From Campylobacteraceae bacterium (GTDB lineage: Bacteria; Campylobacterota; Campylobacteria; Campylobacterales; Sulfurovaceae): a stretch of DNA of 49,189 bases. Location of the stretch: positions 12,740-61,928 of the forward strand of contig JALVXD010000043.1 in NCBI GenBank assembly GCA_027038295.1. The letters run 5' to 3'. This document shows positions 26,231 to 36,184 of this stretch, piece after piece. Each line of letters begins with the position of its first letter. Within the stretch, counting starts at the first letter, position 1. The position numbers were made by a program, and so were the translations under genes. Under the pieces are notes generated by a model. The model searched no databases. It was not told the DNA's origin and saw only the letters and a list, made by a program, of their open reading frames with translations.

Positions 26231-26797
26231 ATGAAGAAGAGAAGAGGTATTATTTTAAGTAGCTTAATCTTATTATTATTGACTGCATGTACAAATAAAG
26301 AAAAGTTAAAACCATCTATTCCTACAGCTTATAACTTTAAAATAGAATATCTAAATGCAATTAATAGAGCAAGAAGTAACAATCAAACATGTGGAAGTAA
26401 AGGGTTCTTTAAAGCTACAGAGCCACTTATTTGGAACGATAAACTCTATAATTCTGCTTATGAACATAGTTATGATATGGCGACAAGTAATACATTTTCT
26501 CATAAAGGTTCAGGTCAAATATCGGATAAGACAGGTTTTCTAAAAAGAGCTGCTAGTTCTGGAAGAGAGAGAATAGAAAGCTATGGATATAGTTGGAGAA
26601 TTTATGCTGAAAATATTGGAGCTGGTTCCAACATAACTACTGCAGAGAAAGCTGTTCAAGGTTTGTTAAATAGTGCTGGTCACTGTGCTAATATTATGAA
26701 CCCTTCTCTTAAAGAAGTAGGTATGGCAATGGTTAAGAACCTTAATTCAAAATATACATACTATTGGACACAAGATTTTGGAACCCCTTTAAATTAG
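26231..26797 (+). CDS. CAP (SCP/PR-1) domain lipoprotein
   Basis: A 188-residue surface or periplasmic lipoprotein. The signal peptide ends in the lipobox LLLTAC (cysteine 20). The CAP domain follows with LNAINRARS at the start, LIWNDKLYNSAYEHSYDMA, the AENIGAGS motif, VQGLLNSAGHCANIMNPSLKEVGMAM and YWTQDFGTP at the end. Bacterial CAP proteins are poorly understood; proteolytic and lipid-binding roles have been proposed. It is monocistronic, with AAGGAAT upstream. Confidence 0.85.
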   Translation: MKKRRGIILSSLILLLLTACTNKEKLKPSIPTAYNFKIEYLNAINRARSNNQTCGSKGFFKATEPLIWNDKLYNSAYEHSYDMATSNTFSHKGSGQISDKTGFLKRAASSGRERIESYGYSWRIYAENIGAGSNITTAEKAVQGLLNSAGHCANIMNPSLKEVGMAMVKNLNSKYTYYWTQDFGTPLN

Positions 26798-26801
26798 TAG
26801 C

Positions 26802-29800
26802 TTATGATGTAGCTACTAATTTCTCTTCTTCGTAAACACCTATCTTTTTTGCATCTATTAAAATAGAACGGCTAACTTTCATTTTGGACTCAATAATTAC
26901 ATCTGATAATTTGGATTTGATGGCAAGTTGAAGAGGGTGCCTTCCTGGATACTTTTGGGCTAAACAAAATAGCTCTTCTATCATCTTTTCATCTGGAAGC
27001 AGACTCATGGCTAGTATAACTGGGTCAGCAATAGGTTCGGGTGTATGCTTCTCCTCTTTTTTTACTTTAACTTTCTCTTTTTTAGCATCTTTGAGTGACT
27101 CTATTTTTAAAATATTCATTCTTGTAAAGTCACCATCTTTGGTAATCTTAACTTTAAAGGCAATAGGCTTGTTTAAGTCAAAATCTTCATCTAACTCTTG
27201 TAATCTGTTCTCAAAAAGCATAAGCTCAATGTTTCCATGTAAGTCCATGATGTTTGCGATTCCAAACTTATTTCCTTTTTTAGAAATACGGGTATTTATC
27301 TCCTCTATTTTACCAATAAATAGGGCTTGTGAACCATCTGCTAGGTCATCAATTTCTGAACTTAATGTGTAGTTTATCTCATCTAGTTGTTCACGATATT
27401 TGTCCAGTGGGTGACCCGAAACGTAAAAACCTAAAGATTCTTTTTCAATGGCTAGAATATCTAGTAGTTCATATTCTGGCATATCTTTTATGTCTACTGT
27501 AACAGAGGTCATCTCTTCACCACCACCAAAGAGTGAACCTACAGCTTGTTTTTTTGCCAGCATGGCTTTTCCAGCTGCTTCAGTTATGGCTTCTACTTGG
27601 TTAATTAAGGCACAACGGGTATGACCAAAGTCATCAAATGCACCTGCCTTTGAGAGTGTTTCTATGACACGTTTGTTGACTTTTGAGGCATCTATTCGTG
27701 AAACAAAGTCATTCATGTCTTTAAACTCACCACCTTCGTCACGTGTAGCAATAATAGAGTTAATCGCCACATCCCCAGCCCCCTTTAAAGCACCCATTCC
27801 AAAGAATACTATCTTCTCTCCATCTATCTCATCGGCTTGGAAAACCAAATCTGAACGGTTGATGTGTGGTGGACGTAAGCTAATACCCAAGCTTTTAAGC
27901 TCATCAACATATTTTACAACTTTGTCTGTATTGTTTTTTTCTAAAGTCAAAATCGCAGCCATAAACTCGGTAGGGTAGTAGTACTTTAAATAGGAAGTAT
28001 AAAAGGTTACCATGGCATAGGCTGCCGAGTGGGACTTGTTAAAACCATACCCTGCAAACTTAACGATAAGGTCAAACAGCTCTCTGGCTGTATCCATGTT
28101 GTGACCTTTCTCTCCTGCACCTATGGCAAACTCCTCTTTAAGTTTGTCCATCTCCTCTTTAATTTTTTTACCCATGGCACGACGAACCAAGTCGGCACCA
28201 CCAAGGCTAAATCCACCAATGGTCTGAACAATCTGCATAACTTGCTCTTGGTAGACAATCACCCCATAGGTAGGCTTTAAGATGGGTTCTAGTTCTGCAA
28301 ACATGTAGGTAATTTCAGCCCGTCCATGTTTACGCTCTACGAAGTCGTCGAGCATTCCAGACTCCATAGGTCCAGGTCGGTAGAGTGCCAACATCGCAAT
28401 AATATCTTCAAATCCACTTGGTTTAAGCTTTTTGGCAAGGTCTTGCATTCCTACTGATTCTATCTGGAAGAGTCCTAATGTGTCACCTGAAGATATATAT
28501 TCATAAACAGCAGGGTCGTTAATATCTTCTTCAATAAAGTTAATACGTTTTCCATGACGTTTTTCTACCAGTTGTAAAGCCTCTTCTATCACCGTTAGGG
28601 TCTTAAGACCTAAGAAGTCAAACTTAATAAGGTCAACATCTTCAACATATTTACCGTTATATTGGGTTGCTAGGGTGTCTTGTCCAGTGGGTTTAAAGAT
28701 AGGAGTCTTTTTCCAAAGAGGCTCATTGGAGATAACCACCCCAGCTGCGTGAGTTCCTGCATTTCGGTTTAGACCTTCTAATGCTAGGGCATAATCCCAA
28801 GTTCTTTTAGCTAGAGGATTTGTGGCACAGAGTTCAGAAATTTTTGGTTCTTTAGCATAAGAATCAGTAAGGTTAATTCCCAACTCATCAGGAATAAGCT
28901 TTGCCATGGCATCGGCTTGAGAGTAGGGCATGTCAAGAACACGTGCAACATCACGTATGACCCCTTTGGCTTGTAGCTTACCAAAGGTGATAATTTGGGC
29001 AACGTTTACACGACCATATTTGTCAATAACATAGTCTAAAATCTCTTGACGACGTGCTTGACAGAAATCCATATCAATATCGGGCATGGATACACGTTCA
29101 GGGTTCAAAAAACGCTCAAAAAGTAGACCATAAGGCATGGGGTCAATGTCGGTAATTTCTAAAGAGAAAGCAACCAGTGACCCAGCAGCAGAACCACGCC
29201 CTGGCCCAACTGGGATTTTCATCTGTTTGGCTGCATCAACAAACTCCCAAACAATGAGCATGTAGCCAGGGAATTTCATGGAGTTAATAATGTCCATCTC
29301 TACTTGTAATCGGTCACGGTACTCTTGGTGTTTCTCTTCAGGGACTATTTTTAGACGTTTTTCAAGACCTTTTTTCGAAAGATGATTAAATAAAACAATA
29401 TCATTTTCAAGTGAATACTCATCAGCAGCTGGGAGTTCTAAACCTTCTTCTTTCGAAACTTGTTGAGTAAATTTAAAGTTTGGTGGGGTAGGGTCACCCA
29501 GTTTTATCTCTAAGTTACACTTATCGGCTATTTCTTGGGTATTGGTTACGGCTTCTGGGATGTCGGCAAACAGTTCAGCCATTTGCTCAGGTGATTTGAC
29601 ATAAAACTCATGCACAGAGTGACGCATACGGTTGGGATCATCGTAGAGTTTGTTCATCGCGATACACATAAACGCTTCGTGTGCATCGGCATCTTTTTGT
29701 AGGGTATAGTGGGTGTCATTTGTAGCGATGATTTTTATGCCTGTTTCTTGGCTTATTTGAATAATCTGTTTGTCAATGTTGTATTGATGGTCAATCCCAT

Positions 29801-30374
29801 GACGCATAATCTCCATGTAGAAGTCATCCCCAAAAACCTCTTTGTAACGAAGGGCTACTTTTTTGGCTTCATCGTAACCTAAGGCTCCATTCTTTACATT
29901 ACGCTCACTAAGGTTTAGGTGCCAATTAATCTCACCTTGTAGACAAGCAGAAGAACAAACAAGCCCTTCGGCATTCTCTTTAAGCATGTTCCAATTAATT
30001 CGTGGGTAGTAGTAAAAACCATGCATAAATGCTTGTGAACTTAGGTACATAAGGTTTTTGTAGCCCACATCATTTTTGGCATAAAGACAGAGGTGAAAAC
30101 GTTTTCTTGTCGATTTGTCACCTATTTCCTCTTCGTTATGAATGTACGCTTCCATTCCAATAATAGGCTTAATACCGTTTTTTTTCATCTCATTATAAAA
30201 GGTAATCGTTCCAAACATGTTCCCATGGTCAGTCATGGCAACGGAGTCCATTCCCATCTCTTTGATTTTTTGAGCAAGAACAGGTATTTTATTTGCACCA
30301 TCAAGCATGGAGTATTCGGTGTGTAGATGTAGGTGGGTAAATTTTGGTATACTGTTATCAGGTTCTTGGGACAT
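26802..30374 (-). CDS. dnaE: DNA polymerase III subunit alpha
   Basis: Replicative polymerase core. The 1190-residue product has the PHP domain at the N-terminus (HLHTEYSMLDGANKIPVLA, HGNMFGTI), the palm with PDIDMDFCQARR and GPGRGSAAGSLVAFSL, the Lys/Arg-rich thumb and fingers, and C-terminal OB domain (FIGKIEEINTRISKKGNKFG). Length is normal. It is monocistronic and convergent with the CAP-domain gene. Confidence 0.99.
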   Translation of the reverse strand: MSQEPDNSIPKFTHLHLHTEYSMLDGANKIPVLAQKIKEMGMDSVAMTDHGNMFGTITFYNEMKKNGIKPIIGMEAYIHNEEEIGDKSTRKRFHLCLYAKNDVGYKNLMYLSSQAFMHGFYYYPRINWNMLKENAEGLVCSSACLQGEINWHLNLSERNVKNGALGYDEAKKVALRYKEVFGDDFYMEIMRHGIDHQYNIDKQIIQISQETGIKIIATNDTHYTLQKDADAHEAFMCIAMNKLYDDPNRMRHSVHEFYVKSPEQMAELFADIPEAVTNTQEIADKCNLEIKLGDPTPPNFKFTQQVSKEEGLELPAADEYSLENDIVLFNHLSKKGLEKRLKIVPEEKHQEYRDRLQVEMDIINSMKFPGYMLIVWEFVDAAKQMKIPVGPGRGSAAGSLVAFSLEITDIDPMPYGLLFERFLNPERVSMPDIDMDFCQARRQEILDYVIDKYGRVNVAQIITFGKLQAKGVIRDVARVLDMPYSQADAMAKLIPDELGINLTDSYAKEPKISELCATNPLAKRTWDYALALEGLNRNAGTHAAGVVISNEPLWKKTPIFKPTGQDTLATQYNGKYVEDVDLIKFDFLGLKTLTVIEEALQLVEKRHGKRINFIEEDINDPAVYEYISSGDTLGLFQIESVGMQDLAKKLKPSGFEDIIAMLALYRPGPMESGMLDDFVERKHGRAEITYMFAELEPILKPTYGVIVYQEQVMQIVQTIGGFSLGGADLVRRAMGKKIKEEMDKLKEEFAIGAGEKGHNMDTARELFDLIVKFAGYGFNKSHSAAYAMVTFYTSYLKYYYPTEFMAAILTLEKNNTDKVVKYVDELKSLGISLRPPHINRSDLVFQADEIDGEKIVFFGMGALKGAGDVAINSIIATRDEGGEFKDMNDFVSRIDASKVNKRVIETLSKAGAFDDFGHTRCALINQVEAITEAAGKAMLAKKQAVGSLFGGGEEMTSVTVDIKDMPEYELLDILAIEKESLGFYVSGHPLDKYREQLDEINYTLSSEIDDLADGSQALFIGKIEEINTRISKKGNKFGIANIMDLHGNIELMLFENRLQELDEDFDLNKPIAFKVKITKDGDFTRMNILKIESLKDAKKEKVKVKKEEKHTPEPIADPVILAMSLLPDEKMIEELFCLAQKYPGRHPLQLAIKSKLSDVIIESKMKVSRSILIDAKKIGVYEEEKLVATS

Positions 30375-30554
30375 TTTTTGCCTTAAACTATATAATTTTT
30401 TATTTAAATAGATAACTCTATAAATGAATCTAATATAGCATCTTTTTTGTGAAGAGAGGATAAATTTATATATTTTTTATATTTCACTATATTTTCACAA
30501 TTAATTATAGTATTATATAAACAATAGTTTAGGAAATAGAGGGGGACAAAAGTC

Positions 30555-30956
30555 ATGGATTGGAGTAAGTTTAATAATCTTTCAATTTTAATTATTGATG
30601 ATGACCAATTTACAAGAGAGTTGATTGAAACAATACTGAAACAAATACCCAGTATTACTATTTATCAAGCAACTGATGGCGTGGAAGCTTTAAGTATTGT
30701 TAATGATGTCTCTTTAGATATGGTTTTTCTTGATCTCTATATGCCAAATATGGATGGTAAAGAGTTTATGGATAGTTTAAGAGAACGTGATAAGCGTGAA
30801 TCATTTCCTATAGTTCTTATAACGACAGATAGGTTAACACGTAGTGAACTTGATGAAATAGGTGCAAATTATTATTTAACTAAACCTTTTGACTTTAGTA
30901 GTTTTTTAGAAAGAACATATTCATTTTTAGAAGAATATAAATTAAATGAGACATAG
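30555..30956 (+). CDS. Single-domain response regulator (CheY-like)
   Basis: A 133-residue receiver domain alone. The acidic pocket (IDDDQ, residues 14-18), the phosphoacceptor D60 (FLDLYMPNMDG), the T/S switch (ITTD) and the Lys of YLTKPF are all present. GAGGGGG gives a strong ribosome site. It overlaps the FIST gene by 11 bases and heads a three-gene signalling operon. With no output domain it must act by binding or by phosphotransfer from the hybrid kinase. Confidence 0.93.
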   Translation: MDWSKFNNLSILIIDDDQFTRELIETILKQIPSITIYQATDGVEALSIVNDVSLDMVFLDLYMPNMDGKEFMDSLRERDKRESFPIVLITTDRLTRSELDEIGANYYLTKPFDFSSFLERTYSFLEEYKLNET

Positions 30957-32076
30957 TTTAATAAATACTTACTCTATAGAAGCATTAATTTCAGAGATTG
31001 ATGAAACTATAAAAAATAGTTTTATGCCAACACTCGCATTTATTTATCTCTCTATTGACTATGATATAGAAGAACTTGTGATGGAACTCTCTAAATATCA
31101 ATTTATAATTGTAGGTTCGAGTACAGCTGGTGAGATTTATGCTGATAGTAGAGTGGGTGTACATACAAAAGAAAAAAGTTTGGTCTGTATGTTAACAGAT
31201 ATGGATGCTTCTGCTTTGTCTATAAAACTTAAAAAAAATAGAAATAATGAGTTTTTTAAGTTAGGAAAAAAGATTGGAAAATGGGTAAATAAGAGCTTTG
31301 ATAATGCATCACTTATGACAATAACTGCAGGGTTAGATTTTGATAATGAGAGTTATCTCAATGGGATTCAAGAGAAACATAAAGATATTTTTGGTGGTTT
31401 AGCAGCTGATGATAGAAAGTTTAAAGGTACCTATGTTTTTTCTCAAAAAAAGATAGTAAAAGATGGTTTGTTGGCTTTGGCTATAGATAAAGATAAGATA
31501 GATATCTGTTTATCACAAGGGTTTGGTTGGTCAGGTATAGGTGTTCAGCGTGTTGTTACAAAATCGGTTAAAAACACTGTGTATACTATTGATGACAAAC
31601 CAGCTATTGAATTCTATACAGAATACTTAAATATAACAGTAGATGATATGCCCTGTATGGGAATAGACTTTCCTATGGAGGTAATATCACACAATGGAGA
31701 AGTTGTGAGTCGTGCTGTAATTGATATCAATAAAGATGGCTCTTTGGTTTGTGCAGGACATGTTAAAGAGGGTTCAAGAGTTAAAATATCTATTCCTATT
31801 GGACTAAAGGTAATAGATAATGTTGTAGAGAGTATTGCTAAGAAATCAGAAAACAACCATAGTAATAGTCCCGATTTAACTCTACTTTTTCCTTGTACAG
31901 CACATAAAGAGCTTTTAGGAACTTTAGGGGTTAATGAAATTGAAGCAGTGTTTAATACACTTAATCAAACGCCTCTTATAGGTTTTTATACGTATGGTGA
32001 GTTCTCTTCCTTTTGTACCTCTTCTGCATTTCATAATGAAACTTTTGTAACCATACAGATGAGAGAGAAGAGATGA
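30946..32076 (+). CDS. FIST domain sensor protein
   Basis: A 376-residue protein with FIST_N (about 20-200, including IIVGSSTAGEIYADSRVG and IFGGLAADDRKFKGTYVF) and FIST_C (about 210-370, ending PLIGFYTYGEFSS). FIST domains are thought to bind small molecules, probably amino acids, and to pass signals to neighbouring kinases. No signal peptide or membrane segment, so cytoplasmic. It overlaps both neighbours (11 bases with the regulator, ATGA with the kinase), so all three are stoichiometric. Confidence 0.93.
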   Translation: MRHSLINTYSIEALISEIDETIKNSFMPTLAFIYLSIDYDIEELVMELSKYQFIIVGSSTAGEIYADSRVGVHTKEKSLVCMLTDMDASALSIKLKKNRNNEFFKLGKKIGKWVNKSFDNASLMTITAGLDFDNESYLNGIQEKHKDIFGGLAADDRKFKGTYVFSQKKIVKDGLLALAIDKDKIDICLSQGFGWSGIGVQRVVTKSVKNTVYTIDDKPAIEFYTEYLNITVDDMPCMGIDFPMEVISHNGEVVSRAVIDINKDGSLVCAGHVKEGSRVKISIPIGLKVIDNVVESIAKKSENNHSNSPDLTLLFPCTAHKELLGTLGVNEIEAVFNTLNQTPLIGFYTYGEFSSFCTSSAFHNETFVTIQMREKR

Positions 32077-33659
32077 AAAATCGTGAATTAAAAGAGAAAG
32101 TTAAAAAATTAGAAAAGTATATAAAATTATTAGAAGAGAAAAACTCTAAACTTCAACGGGATAAATTAACACTGTATCATTTGCTTCATAGTGTTAATAA
32201 AGAACTTGATGAGGTACTTGCAGATAAACAGACATTTATTGCGATGATGAGTCATGAGTTAAGAAGCCCCCTAAATCCTCTATTAGGTAACTGTGCACTG
32301 TTACTAAAAACAGATTTAACAGAGCAGCAGAAAAAATATTTAGCTCAACTAAATGAAAGTGCAGAGTTCTTAAAAGCATTGATATTTGATTTGTTGGATG
32401 TTTCAAAATTAAAAAAGAGAAAAGTGAAACTAAATATACAAGAGTTAAATTTAGATAAGCTTCTGCTCTATTGTGCTGAATTGGTAAAGTCTAAAATAGA
32501 AAAAGATGTTGAATTTATAGTTGATATTCCAAATCTTCCCTATTATGTATTGGCTGATAAAAAGCATTTGCAACAGATATTTGGAAATATCTTAATCAAT
32601 GCTGCAAAATTTACAAAAAAAGGGAAAATTATTTTCTCTCTTTCTAAGATTACGGAGATAGATAAAAAATTAGAAATTACTGTAGATATTGAAGATACAG
32701 GTTTAGGAATCCCTCAGGATATAAAAGAGACAGTTTTTGAACCATTTTCCTCTACAGATTTAGAACAAGGTACAGGTCTAGGTCTTTATATTTCACATGA
32801 GTTAGTAACACTTATGGGAGGAAATATAACACTCCAATCAAAAGAGGGAAAAGGGAGTAAGTTTAGAGTTACCTTCTATTGTGAAAAATCAGTTGACAAA
32901 TCAAAAGAGTTAATAGTTGATAAGTTAACCATTGAGGATAAGAGAGATTACTCCCATTTAAAAGTCTTAATAGTTGAGGATATTGATTTAAATAGAGCAT
33001 TTCAAACAGAGTTGTTTAAAGTCTTTTTTTCTGTTACTGTAGATACAGCAGAAAATGGTAGAGTGGCTGTCGAAAAAGTTAGAAAGAACAGTTATGATAT
33101 TGTTTTCATGGATATTAGAATGCCAGTTCTAAATGGCATAGAGGCTACTAGAGAGATTCGTACTTTTGATAAAGATGTTCATATTGTATGTATGTCAGCC
33201 AATGTCTATAGGGAAGATATGGATGCAGCCCAACTGGCTGGAATGAATGATTTTATAGAAAAACCTTTTGAACATAGAGATATAGGAGCAAGACTTGCAC
33301 AGGTGAGTTCTGTTATTACTCGAGCATCATTTGAGAGTAATAGTAATTTACTACACCAGTTAGCAATGAAGCATTTTGAAGGGTATTTTGATGAAGAGAC
33401 CAGTTTTAGACTGATTAATATTGCAGCTAAAGATTTAAAAAAGAGTATACTTACAATAGAAGAGAATATTTATAAGCAAAATTTGAAGCTTTTAAAAGAT
33501 ACTTTTCATGCAATGAAAGGGATTTTTTCTAATCTTGGGTTGATGGTATTGGCAAAACAAGCAGATGAGTTACAACAGTTTGCTAAAGAGGGAGATATAT
33601 ATAATATTGAAGAGAGGGTTGAAGACTTTTTGCTGGATGCTAAAGAGTTTTTTGAGTAG
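32073..33659 (+). CDS. Soluble hybrid histidine kinase with receiver and HPt domains
   Basis: A 528-residue kinase without any membrane or periplasmic sensor region. A coiled coil (1-50) precedes HisKA with H61 in MMSHELRSPLNPLLGN, then HATPase_c with NAAKFTKKGKI, EDTGLGIPQD and GTGLGLYISHELV, a receiver (about 300-415) with D in VFMDIRMPVLNG, and a C-terminal HPt with the His of DTFHAMKGIFSNLGL. So a full phosphorelay is in one chain and the free response regulator is the likely last acceptor. The input is probably the FIST protein encoded just upstream (ATGA overlap). Confidence 0.93.
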   Translation: MKNRELKEKVKKLEKYIKLLEEKNSKLQRDKLTLYHLLHSVNKELDEVLADKQTFIAMMSHELRSPLNPLLGNCALLLKTDLTEQQKKYLAQLNESAEFLKALIFDLLDVSKLKKRKVKLNIQELNLDKLLLYCAELVKSKIEKDVEFIVDIPNLPYYVLADKKHLQQIFGNILINAAKFTKKGKIIFSLSKITEIDKKLEITVDIEDTGLGIPQDIKETVFEPFSSTDLEQGTGLGLYISHELVTLMGGNITLQSKEGKGSKFRVTFYCEKSVDKSKELIVDKLTIEDKRDYSHLKVLIVEDIDLNRAFQTELFKVFFSVTVDTAENGRVAVEKVRKNSYDIVFMDIRMPVLNGIEATREIRTFDKDVHIVCMSANVYREDMDAAQLAGMNDFIEKPFEHRDIGARLAQVSSVITRASFESNSNLLHQLAMKHFEGYFDEETSFRLINIAAKDLKKSILTIEENIYKQNLKLLKDTFHAMKGIFSNLGLMVLAKQADELQQFAKEGDIYNIEERVEDFLLDAKEFFE

Positions 33660-33694
33660 AAAAAGGGGCATTCAAGAAGTGTAGGGAGTGTAAG

Positions 33695-35986
33695 TTACTC
33701 CGTTAACTCAACTTCTTTGAATCGTTTTAAACGTTTTAAGAAATAGATATCTACAAGTTTTGCTAAGTCTGATTGCTTCTTTTCAAACTCTGTTTTATTT
33801 TTATAGTCTATCTTATTAATATGGTAATGTACTCTAAATTGGTCTTTTGAAATGGTGTAGTGGTAAATATTTTCATCATGTTCATCGGTATGGTCAAACT
33901 TTAAAACAAAAGAGTAGACAATGTAAAGCGTTAGCATAAGCTCTTCGTTTACACTTTTATGTGGTTCTAAGTTTTTAATAGCCTCAGAAATAATAAAGTC
34001 ATCATTACTTTCAATGCTCAAATATTTTTCATACTCTTGCATAAAGTCGTCATCTTTGAGATAATCTAAAAAGTTTTTAAGTGTTAACTCATTAATTTTA
34101 TATCGGTACATTATTTTAGTAGCGACTCTATCATTACCTGATATACGATAATTTTCACGATAAATATGACTTTTACTATTATCAATAGGTACATCACGTA
34201 AAAGTTCAGGAAACATTTGAAACTGGAAAATTTCAAAGTCACTCTTATGCACCAATTGTACATGTTTTAGTTTATCTATCAATGTATAAGAGGAGACCAA
34301 ATTGTTATAGCTGATAGGGATTTTTTCATACTTCTCTATCTCTTTGTTATATTTATACAAAGAACGATTTGAGCGATGTTCATGTTTGTCATAATCGGTA
34401 TCTTCAAAGGTATGCACATGAAGCTTATCTTCTTTATTAAATGGTTGTTTTATACTACTCCATAAAGAAGAGAAAAACTTTTTTTTATTTTTATTTTCTT
34501 CTGTTGTAAACCACGACTTTACAAACATAAGCATGGTCAAATAGATTGTAAAGTTAACTAAGATTTCTGAAAAATTTAATCCCATGTTTGCAAAGATTTT
34601 TATTGCATCTTCTGCTTTCATATCTTTAATCCACGATACAACACCAAAATCTAAAAGAGGTGCCTCTCCTGCTAAGGTAACAATAGCAATAAAAAAGAGT
34701 ATTTTTTTAGAACTTTCATCTAAAGCAAAAGCTTTATTTTTCTTGAGTTCGCGTATGTCTTCAATGTCGGCTTGATAGTTTGCATTGTAGCTAATGTCTT
34801 CTAGTTCTCGCAAGGTTTTGTTTTGATGGAACATTGCTAAAGACTCTTTTGCTTTATTGGCTGTGTCTATACAAAAATCAATAGATGCTTTCCACTTTCT
34901 ATAATAGAAGGTATTAAGAATGGTCTCTTCTTTTTTTATATTTAAATTGGTAGTTGTATTTCCTACTTTTATGTAGTACGCCTCTTGAATTTTACTGTCC
35001 ATCATGTGAAATTTTGGTATTACTTGAAGAAGGTTTTGTATAAAAATTTCACTTGCTGATTCATCATCTAAATCTTTTGTTTTTTTAGTGTTGTCTTTTT
35101 TATCTCTTTTGATATCTTCAAGTAAATAAGAGTTTAATTTTTTAAGTGTATCATTGTTTATAGCTATCTCATTGATAATTTTACTTAAATAGTTCACTTT
35201 TGTTTCATGTAAAAAATTTAATATAATACGTTCTTCAATGGTGTCTTGAATAATTTTTTCAACCACTCTTTCAACAAGTTTAGGTTCCTCTTGAATTTTT
35301 TCCTTATTTATCTGTAGTTCAAGTTTAGGAAGATGCTTTTCAAGGTTTTTATAGATGTTTTTAGTTACAGAGAGTTGATAGAGTTCTCCTTTTTCTAAGT
35401 GCAGTCCATGAGTAAAAAAGATACCTTTTTTTATTAGGTTCTCAAAGTTTCGATTTAAAATCGTATGAAATCTTATATTATTGTTCTCTTCGGTCTTTTC
35501 AATAGAAAACTTCATCTTATCTTCGCTGAATAACTCTTGTTCATTAAGTGATAAATTAAAATCAATATATTCAAATTTTATAGCATTATCAAGGTCCTTA
35601 AATGAAGTAGTAACATTTTTTAGAAACTCAACCAAAAGTGCATCTTGCTTTCTTAATCCTATATTGTCTATGTACCCAATGCTTTTGTTTAAAAAAGTTT
35701 GCGTTATATTTTTTATGCTTTTTTTATTTAAAATTTTGACCAAAATGAGAAAGAGTTCATGCACTATGTTTTCTTGCTTTACTTCATCAATAAATATAAA
35801 GCCTAAAGAGTCCATGGTAATGGTGGAATTTTTATATTTAAACGTTATCCAAGACCAATTGCTGTTAAATAAAGGTTCAGAGCTTTGTAGACTCTCTTCG
35901 TTTTCAATATTGCTACAGAGTTCATGAAAATCAGTAAGTGGTAACCAAAGTGCGTATAGGTTTGTTTTCTCTGTTTGTATATTCAT
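33695..35986 (-). CDS. Large membrane protein of unknown function (763 residues)
   Basis: I do not recognise this protein. It has a long N-terminal region (1-420) of mixed alpha/beta and then charged helices (the EEPKLVERVVEKIIQD and KRDKKDNTKKTKDLDDES stretches). Two predicted membrane helices follow close together (ILFFIAIVTLAG, about 426-445; ILVNFTIYLTMLMFVKSWF, about 470-490). The C-terminal domain of about 270 residues (with KYNKEIEKYEKIPISYN and HYTISKDQFRVHYHI) is also charged. Both large domains should be cytoplasmic. Start and stop are clean and the composition is AT-rich. It stands alone between the signalling operon and the tRNA-rodA block. Confidence 0.7.
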   Translation of the reverse strand: MNIQTEKTNLYALWLPLTDFHELCSNIENEESLQSSEPLFNSNWSWITFKYKNSTITMDSLGFIFIDEVKQENIVHELFLILVKILNKKSIKNITQTFLNKSIGYIDNIGLRKQDALLVEFLKNVTTSFKDLDNAIKFEYIDFNLSLNEQELFSEDKMKFSIEKTEENNNIRFHTILNRNFENLIKKGIFFTHGLHLEKGELYQLSVTKNIYKNLEKHLPKLELQINKEKIQEEPKLVERVVEKIIQDTIEERIILNFLHETKVNYLSKIINEIAINNDTLKKLNSYLLEDIKRDKKDNTKKTKDLDDESASEIFIQNLLQVIPKFHMMDSKIQEAYYIKVGNTTTNLNIKKEETILNTFYYRKWKASIDFCIDTANKAKESLAMFHQNKTLRELEDISYNANYQADIEDIRELKKNKAFALDESSKKILFFIAIVTLAGEAPLLDFGVVSWIKDMKAEDAIKIFANMGLNFSEILVNFTIYLTMLMFVKSWFTTEENKNKKKFFSSLWSSIKQPFNKEDKLHVHTFEDTDYDKHEHRSNRSLYKYNKEIEKYEKIPISYNNLVSSYTLIDKLKHVQLVHKSDFEIFQFQMFPELLRDVPIDNSKSHIYRENYRISGNDRVATKIMYRYKINELTLKNFLDYLKDDDFMQEYEKYLSIESNDDFIISEAIKNLEPHKSVNEELMLTLYIVYSFVLKFDHTDEHDENIYHYTISKDQFRVHYHINKIDYKNKTEFEKKQSDLAKLVDIYFLKRLKRFKEVELTE

Positions 35987-36079
35987 TTTCTCCCCTTTGC
36001 TATATTTATAATAACATAAAAAAATAAATGAACAATAAATGACTTAGATTAATAAAAGTTTGATTTTTAGATTATGAAG

Positions 36080-36156
36080 TGGTGGGTCGGGGGAGACTCG
36101 AACTCCCGACCACTCGGTTATGAGCCGAGTGCTCTAACCAACTGAGCTACCGACCC
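36080..36156 (-). tRNA. tRNA-Met (CAT), elongator type
   Basis: A full cloverleaf on the minus strand: acceptor GGGTCGG / CCGACCC, D arm GCTC-AGTTGGTTA-GAGC, anticodon stem CTCGG / CCGAG with loop CTCATAA, T arm with GTTCGAGTC, discriminator A and an encoded CCA. The CAT anticodon could also be an isoleucine tRNA2 after lysidine modification, but the T4-A69 pair and other positions fit elongator methionine better. It lies 28 bp after the rodA stop. Confidence 0.93.
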
Positions 36157-36184
36157 GTTAGAGCAAAAGCAACAAATCTAAGGG

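Noticed and set aside
33680-33702. Terminator between the kinase gene and the 763-residue gene
   Set aside because: The GGAGT/ACTCC stem is only five base pairs, has no T run and overlaps the stop codon of the 763-residue gene.
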